Assembly (NCBI RefSeq): GCF_021284745.1
Contig: NZ_CP089925.1
Span: forward strand, 434,001-498,000
Length of the DNA: 64,000 bases
DNA from: Lysobacter sp. KIS68-7
GTDB lineage: Bacteria > Pseudomonadota > Gammaproteobacteria > Xanthomonadales > Xanthomonadaceae
Direction of reading: 5' to 3'
The notes under the pieces are model-generated. The model searched no databases, was not told the origin of the DNA, and saw only the letters and a program-made list of their open reading frames with translations. The number at the start of each line of letters is the position of its first letter. Within the stretch, counting starts at the first letter, position 1. Shown here one piece after another: positions 36,720 through 45,535 of the stretch. A program made the translations under genes and the position numbers.

Positions 36720-37670
36720 ATGCCTCCGAGCCCGGCCACCGCTCCAGTCGCCCTGAGCATCGTCTCGACACTTTACCATTCAGTCCGTTTCCTGCCGCGT
36801 TTCGTGGATGAGTGCCGCGCCGCGCTCGAGGCCGCCGGCATCGCCGACTACGAGATCGTGTTCGTCAACGACGGCTCGCCGGACGACTCGGCCGCATGGG
36901 TGCTCCAGGCGCGTGCGCAGGACCCGCGCATCAAGCTCGTCGACCTCTCGCGCAACTTCGGCCACCACCGCGCCGCGCTCGCCGGCCTGACCTATGCGCG
37001 CGGCGAACGGGTGTTCCTGATCGACTGCGACCTGGAAGTCTCGCCCGGCGAACTGCCGCACATGCTCGCGCTGATGGCGGAAACGCGCGCGGACGTGGTC
37101 TACGGCGTGCAGGAGATGCGCAAGGGCGGCGCGGTCGAACGCATCGGCGGCTCGCTGTTCTGGCGCCTGTTCAACCGCCTGAGCGACACCAAGGTGCCGG
37201 AGAACGTGCTCACCGAGCGCGTGATGAGCCGACGTTACGTCGATGCCCTGCTCGCGCTGGGCGACCGCAACATCTTCCTTGCGGGGATGATGTACTGGGC
37301 CGGCTTCTCGCAGGTCGCCATGCCGATCGCCAAGCGCCAGCGCGAAGGCCGTTCGACCTACAACTTCGCGCGTCGCTTCGGGCTGCTCGTGGAGGCGGTG
37401 ACCTCGTTCTCCGCGCTTCCGCTGCGCCTCACGCTGGGGACGGGCCTGGTGTTCACCGCCATCAGCGCGCTGTTCGCCGCGGAGCTGATCGTCCGCAAGC
37501 TTCTGCATCCGGAAACGGTGCTGCTGGGCTTCACCTCGCTGATGATCGTGATCCTCGCCGTGGGCGGGGTCATAATCACGCTCATGGGGGTACTGGGGAT
37601 CTACGTCTCCAAGCTGTTCGTACAGGCGCAAGGGCGCCCCGCATTCATCGTTCGCGACTACCAAGGCTGA
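36720..37670 (+). CDS. GT2 glycosyltransferase of the GtrB/ArnC type
   Basis: This 316-residue protein has an N-terminal GT-A domain (residues 10-230): [35 protein letters not shown] (the metal-binding acidic motif) and [14 protein letters not shown], the Arg-x-x-Gly-x-Ser-x-Tyr block typical of polyprenyl-phosphate glycosyltransferases such as GtrB, ArnC and DPM1. Two membrane helices near 235-257 and 270-298 anchor it. It would transfer a sugar from a nucleotide donor to undecaprenyl phosphate on the cytosolic face. It heads the packed plus-strand series; the next gene follows after seven bases. Sugar identity is unknown. Confidence 0.85.
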   Translation: MPPSPATAPVALSIVSTLYHSVRFLPRFVDECRAALEAAGIADYEIVFVNDGSPDDSAAWVLQARAQDPRIKLVDLSRNFGHHRAALAGLTYARGERVFLIDCDLEVSPGELPHMLALMAETRADVVYGVQEMRKGGAVERIGGSLFWRLFNRLSDTKVPENVLTERVMSRRYVDALLALGDRNIFLAGMMYWAGFSQVAMPIAKRQREGRSTYNFARRFGLLVEAVTSFSALPLRLTLGTGLVFTAISALFAAELIVRKLLHPETVLLGFTSLMIVILAVGGVIITLMGVLGIYVSKLFVQAQGRPAFIVRDYQG

Positions 37671-37677
37671 GCAGGAC

Positions 37678-38418
37678 ATGCAGAAGGAAGACCTCAACGC
37701 TTACAAGGACGCATACCTGGAGTCCTTCCCGTTCTACTGGGACGAGACCGTGCTGCTGGATGCCTATGCCCGCAAGCTCGTCGCCGCGCTCAAGGACCGC
37801 AGGCAGGTCAAGGTGCTGAGCCTGGGGATCGGCCGCCAGATGGTCAGCAAGGCGATCTTCGAGAACGTCGACCTTGCGCAGTACCACGTGGTCGAAGGCG
37901 CCGAGGACATCATCGAGCGCTACAAGGCCGAAGCCAATCCGCCGCCGTTCGTGCACGTGCACCATGCGTGGTTCGAGAAGATCGAGTTCGACCAGAAGTT
38001 CGATGCGATCGAGATGGGCTTCGTGCTGGAGCACGTCGACGATCCGGCGCTGATCCTGCGCCGTTACCGGGAATTCCTCGCGCCGGGCGGCGTGCTGTTC
38101 GTCGCCGTGCCCAACGCGCGTTCGCTGCACCGCCTGCTCGGCCAGGCCGCCGGCCTGATGCAGGACGTCTACACGCTCAGCCCGTCGGACCTCGCGCTCG
38201 GCCACAAGCGTTATTTCGACACCGCGTCGATCACGGCGATGGTCCGCGACAGCGGGTATCGCGTCGACCAGGTGCATGGCCTGATGCTCAAGCCCCTGAC
38301 CACCGGCCAGATCCAGTCGCTCAAGATGGGCCGGAACTTCGACGACGCATTGATCGAAGTGGGTTACGGGCTTCCCGAGATCACGAACGGAGTGCTGATC
38401 GAAGCCTCGCTCCCGTGA
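37678..38418 (+). CDS. Class I SAM-dependent methyltransferase
   Basis: This 246-residue protein shows a Rossmann methyltransferase fold. Motif I is [12 protein letters not shown] (the S-adenosylmethionine loop, degenerate compared with the usual Gly-x-Gly-x-Gly), motif II is [10 protein letters not shown], and [31 protein letters not shown] is the typical strand 4 and following helix. It ends with its stop overlapping the next start (GTGA). A small-molecule or sugar substrate is likely given the neighbours; the target is unknown. A second methyltransferase of a different subgroup is encoded 2.8 kb downstream in the same series. Confidence 0.8.
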   Translation: MQKEDLNAYKDAYLESFPFYWDETVLLDAYARKLVAALKDRRQVKVLSLGIGRQMVSKAIFENVDLAQYHVVEGAEDIIERYKAEANPPPFVHVHHAWFEKIEFDQKFDAIEMGFVLEHVDDPALILRRYREFLAPGGVLFVAVPNARSLHRLLGQAAGLMQDVYTLSPSDLALGHKRYFDTASITAMVRDSGYRVDQVHGLMLKPLTTGQIQSLKMGRNFDDALIEVGYGLPEITNGVLIEASLP

Positions 38419-40073
38419 ACCAGGCCGCGCCCGTGCGCTGCATCCTCCTGCTGAGCGCCGGCGGATTCCAGGGCCAGGGCCTGTTCGAAGCGGTGCGTCG
38501 CATCGATGGCGCGCGCGTCATCGTCGGCGACATCTACGCGGAAGGGGTCACGCGCTACCTGAGTGCGGACTATCGCCGCCTGCCGCCGCTGTCGAAGCGC
38601 GATGCGTTCGTCGCGTCGCTGGACGCGATGGTCGAGCAGGACAAGGTGACGGCGATCTTCCCGTCGACCGCGTTCGAACTACCCCTGCTCGCCGAACTGC
38701 GCGAGACGCTGGCAGCGCGCGGCGTCGCCGTGGCCGTCTCCTCGTCCGATGCGCTCGCCGTGCTGCTCGACAAGGGCGCCACTGCACGCTTCCTCGTCGA
38801 ACACGACATTGCCACGCAGGTCCCGGTGGATGCGCGCACGCACGATTTCGCGACGCCCTTGTTCGGTCGACCGCACGGCGGCTGGGGCGGGCGAGATACG
38901 CGCCGCCTCGACGACAGCGCGGCGCGCGATCGCCTGCTGGCCGAAGGCGCGCTCGACGATTACGTGTGGACGGAGTTCCTGCCGTCGTTCGAAGAACTCT
39001 CCGTCGATTTCGCGATCCGCACCGACGGCACGCTCTCCCCGCTCGTGATGCGCAAGCGTTTGCGCACCTCGGGCGGGTTCGCGGTGATTTCGGAATCGGT
39101 GGACGATCCGGTCGCGCTTGCGCTGGCCGAACGCACGGCGCGCGCCATCGCCGCGATCGGCGGCGCGGGCCTGTTCAATATCCAGTTGCTGCACACGCAG
39201 CCGGACAACCGCCTGCTCGTGTCCGACATCAACCCGCGCTTCGGCACCTCCTCGGGCCATGCGCTCGGCGAAGGCCTGAACCTGCCGGCGTTCTTCCTCG
39301 GCGATGCCGCGCAATCGGGCGCGCGCCATGGGGTCAAGACGGTGCGCAAGCTGCAGGACATCACGGTCGCGCGACTGCCGTCGCGGCCGCAGGCGCTGGT
39401 GTTCGACCTGGACGACACGCTGCTCGACCACAAGCGCTGGTTCGCCGCGAAGGCGCTCGCCGCGGGCGATGCGGTCGCGCGCGACTGGGGCGACGCCGAG
39501 CTGTTCCGCGAAACGGCGCTCGGCCTGGTCGACGAAGGCGAGCGCAGGCTGTTCATCGACCAGCTCGCGTTGCGGCTGGGATGGACGCGCGCACAGCATG
39601 CGCAATTCCTGGACGCGTTCCGCGCCGCGCGCGTGGATGCGCCCTTGTTCGCGGACGTGCCCGATTCGCTTGCCGCCTTGCGCGCGATGGGCTTCATGCT
39701 CGCGCTGCTCACCGACAATCCGCCCGCGACGCAGAAGCAGAAACTCGAACGCGCACCGGCCCTCGGCGCCTTCGACGCGATCGTGTTTTCGCAGGACGTC
39801 GGCGCGGAAAAGCCCGACGAACGCGCGTTCCATGCCGTGTCCACCGCGCTCCGGTTGCCGCCCGCGCAGCTGTGCATGATCGGCGACAACCTCTTCCGCG
39901 ACGGGCTCGGCGCGCTGCGCGCCGGCTACGGTGGCGCGATCGTGTTGCGCCGGCCCGGTGGCTTCATCCAACCGCACGAAGACCTCGCGCGCCTGTCCAC
40001 CTTCGGCGCCGACCCGCGGCTGGTGCATGCCACCGACCTCGTGGTCGCGCGCGAAATCCTGCAAGGCAGCTGA
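38415..40073 (+). CDS. ATP-grasp ligase fused to a HAD-superfamily hydrolase
   Basis: This 552-residue protein has two parts. The N-terminal part (about 8-310) is an ATP-grasp enzyme of the CarB/PylC type: [15 protein letters not shown] precedes the ATP-grasp core, and [25 protein letters not shown] (residues 267-291) carries the metal-binding Asp-x-Asn-Pro-Arg motif. The C-terminal part (about 325-552) is a HAD hydrolase with the nucleophile motif DLDDTLLD (331-338), [15 protein letters not shown] and [16 protein letters not shown]-grasp enzymes couple an acid to an amine; the HAD part may remove phosphate. The start is GTG, coupled to the preceding gene. The fusion is unusual; the substrate is unknown. 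Confidence 0.8.
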   Translation: MNQAAPVRCILLLSAGGFQGQGLFEAVRRIDGARVIVGDIYAEGVTRYLSADYRRLPPLSKRDAFVASLDAMVEQDKVTAIFPSTAFELPLLAELRETLAARGVAVAVSSSDALAVLLDKGATARFLVEHDIATQVPVDARTHDFATPLFGRPHGGWGGRDTRRLDDSAARDRLLAEGALDDYVWTEFLPSFEELSVDFAIRTDGTLSPLVMRKRLRTSGGFAVISESVDDPVALALAERTARAIAAIGGAGLFNIQLLHTQPDNRLLVSDINPRFGTSSGHALGEGLNLPAFFLGDAAQSGARHGVKTVRKLQDITVARLPSRPQALVFDLDDTLLDHKRWFAAKALAAGDAVARDWGDAELFRETALGLVDEGERRLFIDQLALRLGWTRAQHAQFLDAFRAARVDAPLFADVPDSLAALRAMGFMLALLTDNPPATQKQKLERAPALGAFDAIVFSQDVGAEKPDERAFHAVSTALRLPPAQLCMIGDNLFRDGLGALRAGYGGAIVLRRPGGFIQPHEDLARLSTFGADPRLVHATDLVVAREILQGS

Positions 40074-40075
40074 CG

Positions 40076-40774
40076 ATGCATCGCGTCGCCATCATCCAGT
40101 CGTCCTACATTCCCTGGAAGGGCTTCTTCGACATCATCCACGACGTCGACGAATTCGTGTTCCTCGACCACGTGCAGTTCACCCCGCGCGACTGGCGCAG
40201 CCGCAACCGCATCAAGACGCGCGAAGGCCTGCTGTGGCTCACCGTGCCCGCCGGCAGCGACCGCAACCGCCGCATCTGCGACGTGCAGCTGCAGGATGCC
40301 TCGTGGCAGGACAAGCACTGGAAGACGCTGGTGCACAGCTACGGCAAGGCGCCGCACTTCGCCACGTACAAGGACTTCTTCGAAGCGCTGTACCTGGGCC
40401 GCAAGTGGGAGACGCTGTCGGACCTCAACCAGCACATGACGAAGGCGATCGCCAACGAGTTGCTGGGGCTGCATCCGCGTTTCCGCGATTCGCGCGAACT
40501 CGAACCCGAAGGCGCGAAGTTCGACCTGATCCTCGACCTGGTGCGCAAGACCGGCGCCACGCGCTACGTCAGCGGCCCCTCGGCCGCCGATTACATGGAC
40601 CCGGCGCCGTTCGAAGCCGCGGGCGTGGAGCTGGTCTACAAGGATTACCGGGGCTACCCGGAGTACGCGCAGGCCTGGCCGCCGTTCGAACATGCGGTCA
40701 GCGTGCTGGACCTGCTGTTCGCCGTGGGCCCGCAGGCCCCGCACTACATCTGGGGTTGGCGCGAGGCCGCCTGA
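40076..40774 (+). CDS. WbqC-family protein
   Basis: This 232-residue protein matches the WbqC family, found in O-antigen and other surface-glycan clusters. The start MHRVAIIQSSYIPWKGFFDIIHDVDEFVFLDHVQFT is the family signature (Gln-x-x-Tyr-x-Pro-Trp-x-Gly), followed by RDWRSRNRIKTREGLLWLTVPA. The function is not established with certainty; a role in modifying or transferring an acyl or amino acid group to an amino sugar is plausible because it lies next to an ATP-grasp ligase and a sugar aminotransferase. It starts two bases after the preceding stop. Confidence 0.85.
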   Translation: MHRVAIIQSSYIPWKGFFDIIHDVDEFVFLDHVQFTPRDWRSRNRIKTREGLLWLTVPAGSDRNRRICDVQLQDASWQDKHWKTLVHSYGKAPHFATYKDFFEALYLGRKWETLSDLNQHMTKAIANELLGLHPRFRDSRELEPEGAKFDLILDLVRKTGATRYVSGPSAADYMDPAPFEAAGVELVYKDYRGYPEYAQAWPPFEHAVSVLDLLFAVGPQAPHYIWGWREAA

Positions 40775-40803
40775 GCCGGGTACCGGGCGGGCCACGGCCG
40801 GGC

Positions 40804-40809
40804 TATCCT
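40804..40809 (+). promoter_or_regulatory. Possible -10 box for the SMR gene
   Basis: TATCCT in the 63-base gap upstream of the SMR gene, about 28 bases before its ATG, followed by a GAAAGGA ribosome binding site. This gap is the only one longer than ten bases in the plus-strand series, so the series may be two transcription units. Confidence 0.35.
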
Positions 40810-40837
40810 TGCGGCCCGAAAGGATTTCGACACCCGC

Positions 40838-41212
40838 ATGCGAAGCTGGATCGCCTACTGCCTGGTGCTCACGACGGTGTTGCTCACCGTCTCCGGCCAG
40901 TTCCTGCTCAAGTGGCAGGTCCTGCGCGCGGGGGCGCTGCCGGCGGACGCGAGCGAACGGCTGCATTTCCTCCTGCGCCTGCTGCTCAATCCCTGGGTGC
41001 TGTCCGCCTTCGCCGCGGCCTTCCTCGCCTCGGTGACGTGGATGATGGCGATGACCAAGCTGCAGCTGAGCCACGCCTATCCGATGACCGCGCTGACCTT
41101 CGCGCTCGTGGTGTTCGGCAGCGCGGTGCTCTTCCATGAGCCGGTGACGCCGCTGAAGGTCGTGGGCCTGGTCCTGATCGTCGCGGGCATCGTCGTCGGA
41201 AGCCAGGGATGA
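40838..41212 (+). CDS. SMR-type small membrane protein, candidate undecaprenyl-sugar flippase
   Basis: This 124-residue protein has four membrane helices (about residues 6-24, 48-72, 78-98 and 104-121), like the small multidrug resistance fold. It has TLLTVSGQFLLKWQV in helix 1 and KLQLSHAYPMTALTFALVVFGSAVLF in the later part, resembling ArnE/ArnF and EamA-type proteins that flip undecaprenyl phosphate-linked sugars. No membrane-embedded Glu as in EmrE is evident in helix 1. Next to a GtrB/ArnC-like enzyme, a flippase role is a good inference. Its stop overlaps the next start as ATGA. Confidence 0.75.
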   Translation: MRSWIAYCLVLTTVLLTVSGQFLLKWQVLRAGALPADASERLHFLLRLLLNPWVLSAFAAAFLASVTWMMAMTKLQLSHAYPMTALTFALVVFGSAVLFHEPVTPLKVVGLVLIVAGIVVGSQG

Positions 41213-41961
41213 GCACGGCCGGCGGCTTCAGGCCGGAATACTTCGCCGAACTCGCGCGCACGGAAGCGAACAACTTCTGGTTCCGCGCGCGCAACGACCT
41301 GATCGTGGACGCCATCCGGCGCAACTTCCCCGGTCGCCGCGACTTCCTCGAAATCGGCTGCGGCACGGGCTTCGTGCTGTCGGGCATCGCGCAGGCGTTC
41401 CCCGACATGGCCCTGTCGGGCAGCGAGCTGTTTCCCGAAGGCCTGCCCTTCGCGGCTGCGCGCGTGCCGCGCGCGCGCCTGATGCAGATGGATGCGCGGC
41501 AGATTCCGTACCGCGGCGCGTTCGACCTCATCGGCGCATTCGACGTCATCGAACACATCGACGACCACGTCGCGGTGCTGAAGTCGATGTTCGACGCCCT
41601 CGCGCCCGGCGGCGGCGCGATGTTCACCGTGCCGCAGCATCCGCAGTTGTGGAGCCGCGCGGACGACATCGCCTGCCACGTGCGCCGCTATCGCCCGGGC
41701 GAACTGGAAGCGCTTCTGCGCGACGCCGGTTTCCGCATCGTCGAGACCACCTCCTTCGTGACCCTGTTGCTCCCGATGCTCGCGGCCTCGCGCCTGCTCG
41801 GCGGACGCAACAAGGAAAGTCATGGCGCGGAACTCGAACTCCCGCGCCCCCTCAACGCGGCCCTGTACGGCGTGATGCAGTTCGAACGCGCCCTGATCCG
41901 GATGGGCCTCCGATTCCCCTGGGGCGGCACCCGCCTCGTGTGCGCAGAGAAACCCGCATGA
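41209..41961 (+). CDS. Class I SAM-dependent methyltransferase
   Basis: This 250-residue protein has a standard methyltransferase fold: motif I is FLEIGCGTGFVLSGIAQAFP (Glu-x-Gly-Cys-Gly-Thr-Gly), and FDLIGAFDVIEHIDDHVAVLKSMFDALAPGGGAMFTVPQHPQLWSR is typical of the SAM-methyltransferases common in glycan clusters. A possible membrane-associated patch lies near residue 180 (TSFVTLLLPMLAASRLL). It is coupled at both ends by ATGA overlaps. A sugar or lipid-linked intermediate is a likely target; not shown. Confidence 0.82.
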   Translation: MSTAGGFRPEYFAELARTEANNFWFRARNDLIVDAIRRNFPGRRDFLEIGCGTGFVLSGIAQAFPDMALSGSELFPEGLPFAAARVPRARLMQMDARQIPYRGAFDLIGAFDVIEHIDDHVAVLKSMFDALAPGGGAMFTVPQHPQLWSRADDIACHVRRYRPGELEALLRDAGFRIVETTSFVTLLLPMLAASRLLGGRNKESHGAELELPRPLNAALYGVMQFERALIRMGLRFPWGGTRLVCAEKPA

Positions 41962-43088
41962 AGATTCCCTTCAATCGCCCCTTCATGACCGGGCGCGAGC
42001 TTTGGTACATCGCGCAGGCGCACGCCAACGCGCACCTCTCCGGCGACGGCCCGTTCACCAAGCGCTGCCATGCCTGGCTCGAACAGGAAACACGGACGAA
42101 GAAGGCGCTGCTCACGCAGTCGTGCACCGCGGCGCTGGAAATGTCCGCGCTGATGCTCGACCTGCAACCGGGCGACGAAGTCATCATGCCGTCCTTCACC
42201 TTCGTCTCCACCGCGAACGCCTTCGTGCTGCGCGGCGCGGTGCCGGTCTTCGTCGACATCCGCAAGGACACGCTCAACATCGACGAGCGCCTCATCGAAG
42301 CGGCGATCACGCCGCGCACGAAGGCGATCTGCGTGGTGCACTACGCCGGCGTGTCCTGCGAGATGGATCCGATCATGGACATCGCCGCACGCCACGGCAT
42401 CGCCGTGATCGAGGACGCCGCGCAGGGCATCTTCTCGCGCTACAACGGACGCCCGCTCGGCAGCATCGGCCAGTTCGGCGCGCTGAGCTTCCACGAAACC
42501 AAGAACGTGATCTCCGGCGAAGGCGGTGCGTTGCTGGTGAACGACCCGGCGGGCGTGGAGCGCGCGGAGATCATCCGCGAGAAGGGCACCAACCGCAGCA
42601 AGTTCTTCCGCGGCCAGGTGGACAAGTACACGTGGGTGGACGTCGGTTCGTCCTACCTCCCGGGCGAGATCATTGCGGCCTTCCTCGCCGCGCAGTTCGA
42701 AGAGGCTGAAGCGATCACCGCGCGCCGGCTGGCGATGTGGGACCGCTACCACGCGTGGGCCGAACCGCTGGAACGCGCCGGCCGCCTGCGCCGCCCGATC
42801 GTGCCCGACAACTGCACGCACAACGCGCACATGTACTACCTGTTGCTGGACGATCTCGCCGATCGCACGCATTTCATCGAAACGCTGAAGGCGAAGGACA
42901 TCGGCGCGGTGTTCCACTACATCCCGCTGCACTCCTCGCCCGCCGGCATGAAGTACGGGCGCGCGCACGGCGGGATGTCGGTGACCGACTCGATCAGCGA
43001 CCGCCTCGTGCGCATGCCGCTGTGGTGCGGACTGGAAGAGCACATGGACTTCGTGCTCGAGACCGCGAGCGCCGCGCTCGCACGTTGA
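41958..43088 (+). CDS. DegT/DnrJ/EryC1/StrS sugar aminotransferase of the WecE/RffA type
   Basis: This 376-residue PLP-dependent enzyme belongs to the sugar aminotransferases. The PLP-lysine lies in SFHETKNVISGEGGAL, the WecE/RffA form, and the start KIPFNRPFMTGRELWYI also resembles WecE (dTDP-4-amino-4,6-dideoxygalactose transaminase), as does PSFTFVSTANAFVLRGAVPVFVDI. It would add an amino group to a 4-keto sugar linked to dTDP. The donor's 4,6-dehydratase (RmlB) is not in this window. It is the last gene of the series and overlaps the preceding stop (ATGA). Confidence 0.88.
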   Translation: MKIPFNRPFMTGRELWYIAQAHANAHLSGDGPFTKRCHAWLEQETRTKKALLTQSCTAALEMSALMLDLQPGDEVIMPSFTFVSTANAFVLRGAVPVFVDIRKDTLNIDERLIEAAITPRTKAICVVHYAGVSCEMDPIMDIAARHGIAVIEDAAQGIFSRYNGRPLGSIGQFGALSFHETKNVISGEGGALLVNDPAGVERAEIIREKGTNRSKFFRGQVDKYTWVDVGSSYLPGEIIAAFLAAQFEEAEAITARRLAMWDRYHAWAEPLERAGRLRRPIVPDNCTHNAHMYYLLLDDLADRTHFIETLKAKDIGAVFHYIPLHSSPAGMKYGRAHGGMSVTDSISDRLVRMPLWCGLEEHMDFVLETASAALAR

Positions 43089-43106
43089 CGCAGGGATTCG
43101 AAGCGG

Positions 43107-44603
43107 TCAGTCCGCTTCGAAACCGTGGCGCTGGCGGAACGCCGGCGAATACACGTTGAGGTGGTGGTCGCGCAGGAAGACCACCACGCGCACGCGCACC
43201 GGCTCCGGCATGCGGCACACCGTGATCTGCGGCATGCACTTGTCGGGGGCGACCTCCGGCTTGTCGGCCAGCGCTTCCATCTGCACCGCCAGGCGCTGCA
43301 CGTAGGCCTGCTGGTACGGCGCGCGGATCCAGGCCTGACGATCCAGCGGCGCCTGCAACAGCACCAGGCCGAGGCACGCGGCGATCATCGCGCCACCGAC
43401 GCGCTTCGTGTTGGCGGGATCCAGCGACGGACGGCGCTCGACGTACCAGCACACCGCCATCAGCAGCAACGCGACGACGTGCAGCTGGTAGAACACGATG
43501 TAGCGCGGCTGCAGGAACGCGGCTTCGCCGTACTGCGGTACGCGGCCGATGAGCACGCCCGCGCACAGCCCGTAGAACAGCAGCATGGTCGCGACCGCGA
43601 GGAACCACGCCGCCGTCGGGCGACGACGCCACGCCTGCCACCAGAACACCGCGTGCGCGACGATGAAGCCCAGGCGCAGCGCCATGTCGACGGCATGCCC
43701 GAACGAATGGAAGACCTGCTGCGCCTGCATCGGATACAGCACGCCGGAGGACAGGGGCACGGTCATCGCCAACGCCAGTCGCGGCAACGACACCGCCGCG
43801 GCGTGCGGCCCGCCCGCCATCGGGATCGACTGCATGGGCGGCGCGAGCGCCCACGACACGAGCTTGACCGCGATGCACGCGAGCACCATCGCGCCGATCG
43901 CGCGCAGCGCGGGCTTCGTCTCGCCCGTGCGCAGGCCGTACAGGCCCGTCGCGAGCGCCGCGGCGATGACCGCGATGACACCGCCGCCGTCGGAGACCAG
44001 CGTCACGGCGAACACCGCCACCACGATCGGCCACGCGCGCGCGCCTTCCAGTGCGCGCCAGGCCGCCAGGTACAAGGCGAAGCAGCAGAACAGCGCGACG
44101 AAGGCCAAGGTCAGCAGGGGCCACTCGAAGATCTCGCTGGTGTTGAGCGAGACATACACGGCGCACATCGCCACCCATGCCAGCTGCACCGGCCAGTCCG
44201 CGAAATCGCGGGCCGGGGTGGCGCGCTTCAGCGCCACGCGGAACAGCCACAGCGTCGCGACGGCGAAGGCGAACCCGATCCATGCATCGACCGACAGGTC
44301 CACGCCGAACAGGCGATAGTTGAGCAGGAGCAGGAGCTTGTGGAAGGGCAGCGCGTGGTCCATCGCCGAACGCTTGGCGAAGAAATCGCCGAGGGTGAGC
44401 TGCCCGTCCACGTACTTGCGCAGGAAGACGTCGACGAAATACCACGCATCGCTGATCACCAGCGGATTGGCGACGGTGGCGATGAACACCACGGCATGCA
44501 CGAGCGTGGCCGCCACCAGCGCCCACGCCACTGCGCGCGGCCAGTGCGACGGAAGGGCGCCGACGGCATCCCCCGGGGCGGGCGCGAGCGACGGGTTGCG
44601 CAT
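43107..44603 (-). CDS. Polytopic membrane protein, possible GT-C glycosyltransferase
   Basis: This 498-residue protein has about ten to twelve membrane helices. I do not recognise a named family. The first helix (about 24-46) is followed by VANPLVISDAWYFVDVFLRKYV, with Asp52 and Asp58 in the first outer loop, where GT-C enzymes carry their catalytic acid. The end is a short soluble tail of about 70 residues with two cysteines (DKCMPQITVCRMPE). It stands on the other strand, between the aminotransferase and the wzm-like gene, facing the former. A polyprenyl-sugar-dependent transferase or O-antigen polymerase is a speculation from fold and context. Confidence 0.6.
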   Translation of the reverse strand: MRNPSLAPAPGDAVGALPSHWPRAVAWALVAATLVHAVVFIATVANPLVISDAWYFVDVFLRKYVDGQLTLGDFFAKRSAMDHALPFHKLLLLLNYRLFGVDLSVDAWIGFAFAVATLWLFRVALKRATPARDFADWPVQLAWVAMCAVYVSLNTSEIFEWPLLTLAFVALFCCFALYLAAWRALEGARAWPIVVAVFAVTLVSDGGGVIAVIAAALATGLYGLRTGETKPALRAIGAMVLACIAVKLVSWALAPPMQSIPMAGGPHAAAVSLPRLALAMTVPLSSGVLYPMQAQQVFHSFGHAVDMALRLGFIVAHAVFWWQAWRRRPTAAWFLAVATMLLFYGLCAGVLIGRVPQYGEAAFLQPRYIVFYQLHVVALLLMAVCWYVERRPSLDPANTKRVGGAMIAACLGLVLLQAPLDRQAWIRAPYQQAYVQRLAVQMEALADKPEVAPDKCMPQITVCRMPEPVRVRVVVFLRDHHLNVYSPAFRQRHGFEAD

Positions 44604-44635
44604 GGCATTCGGGTCCAGGGTCCGGGGTGGCCGCG

Positions 44636-44641
44636 ATTGTA
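44636..44641 (-). promoter_or_regulatory. Probable -10 box for the polytopic membrane protein gene
   Basis: TACAAT on the minus strand, about 32 bases before the ATG, in the 127-base divergent region. Confidence 0.35.
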
Positions 44642-44697
44642 TAGGCGCGAGGTGGCGAGGGCCTCCCTGCACGCGCGGGCGATGCAGTGCCCGGTGG

Positions 44698-44703
44698 TAG
44701 ACT
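44698..44703 (+). promoter_or_regulatory. Probable -10 box for the Wzm-Wzt operon
   Basis: TAGACT lies 27 bases before the ABC permease ATG. No clear -35 box is visible. Confidence 0.3.
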
Positions 44704-44730
44704 TGCGCGCCGCATCCGCCTCGCCGCCCA

Positions 44731-45534
44731 ATGGATTTTCCCGCGATGCGTTCATTCGCCCCGCCGCTCAAGGACTGGTCCCGCTCCTTCTCGCTGCACG
44801 GCCTGTGGGTGAACCTGGCGCTGGAAGACCTGCGCGACCGCTATCGGCGCACCGTGCTCGGGCTGACCTGGATCGTCTTTTCCTTCGCGCTGTTCGTCGG
44901 CGTGAAGATGTTCGTCTTCGGTCCGCTGAACGCGGCGTCGGTGTCCGAGTTCGGCGTGTACGTCACCCTCGGGTTCGGCCTGTGGACCTACATCAACGCG
45001 ATGGTGACCGACGCCTGCACGGCGTACATGCATTCGCGCGCCTGGATCCTGGGCACGTCCACGCCCTACCCGGTCTACCTGCTGCAGGCCATCGCGCGGA
45101 ACTGGATGATCTTCGGGATGATCCTGCTCGTGATGGCGGCCTCGCTGTACTGGAACCCGAAGCCGATCACCATGAACGCCCTGTGGGCGCTCCCCGCACT
45201 GGCGATGTACCTGGTGTCCTCGGTGTGGGTGTCGGCGATCCTCGCGCCGTTGTGCGCGCGCTGGCGCGACCTGTACCAGACCGTGCAGACCGGCCTGCGC
45301 CTGGTGTTCTTCGCCACGCCGATCCTGTGGATGCCGCGCAACTTCGATCGCCTGGCGACCATCGCCGAGCTCAATCCGATTTCGCATTTCATCGCGATCG
45401 TCCGCGACCCGCTGATGTACGGCCGCGTGCCCGTCGACAGTTGGACGCTCGTGCTGGTCACCAACGCCGTCGGCCTGCTGGCCGGCGCGGTGGTCTACGC
45501 CAGCACGCGACGCCGCCTGCCGCACTGGATCTGA
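44731..45534 (+). CDS. ABC transporter permease, Wzm-type polysaccharide exporter
   Basis: This 267-residue permease belongs to the ABC-2 family used for O-antigen and capsule export (Wzm/KpsM/RfbD). Its first part is amphipathic (SLHGLWVNLALEDLRDRYRRTVLG), the typical interface helix, and six membrane helices follow, with ATPILWMPRNF and LNPISHFIAIVRDPLM near the last two. It would export an undecaprenyl-linked polysaccharide with the ATPase encoded one base downstream. An ATG five codons later (MRSFAPP) is an alternative start. Confidence 0.9.
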   Translation: MDFPAMRSFAPPLKDWSRSFSLHGLWVNLALEDLRDRYRRTVLGLTWIVFSFALFVGVKMFVFGPLNAASVSEFGVYVTLGFGLWTYINAMVTDACTAYMHSRAWILGTSTPYPVYLLQAIARNWMIFGMILLVMAASLYWNPKPITMNALWALPALAMYLVSSVWVSAILAPLCARWRDLYQTVQTGLRLVFFATPILWMPRNFDRLATIAELNPISHFIAIVRDPLMYGRVPVDSWTLVLVTNAVGLLAGAVVYASTRRRLPHWI

Positions 45535-45535
45535 C

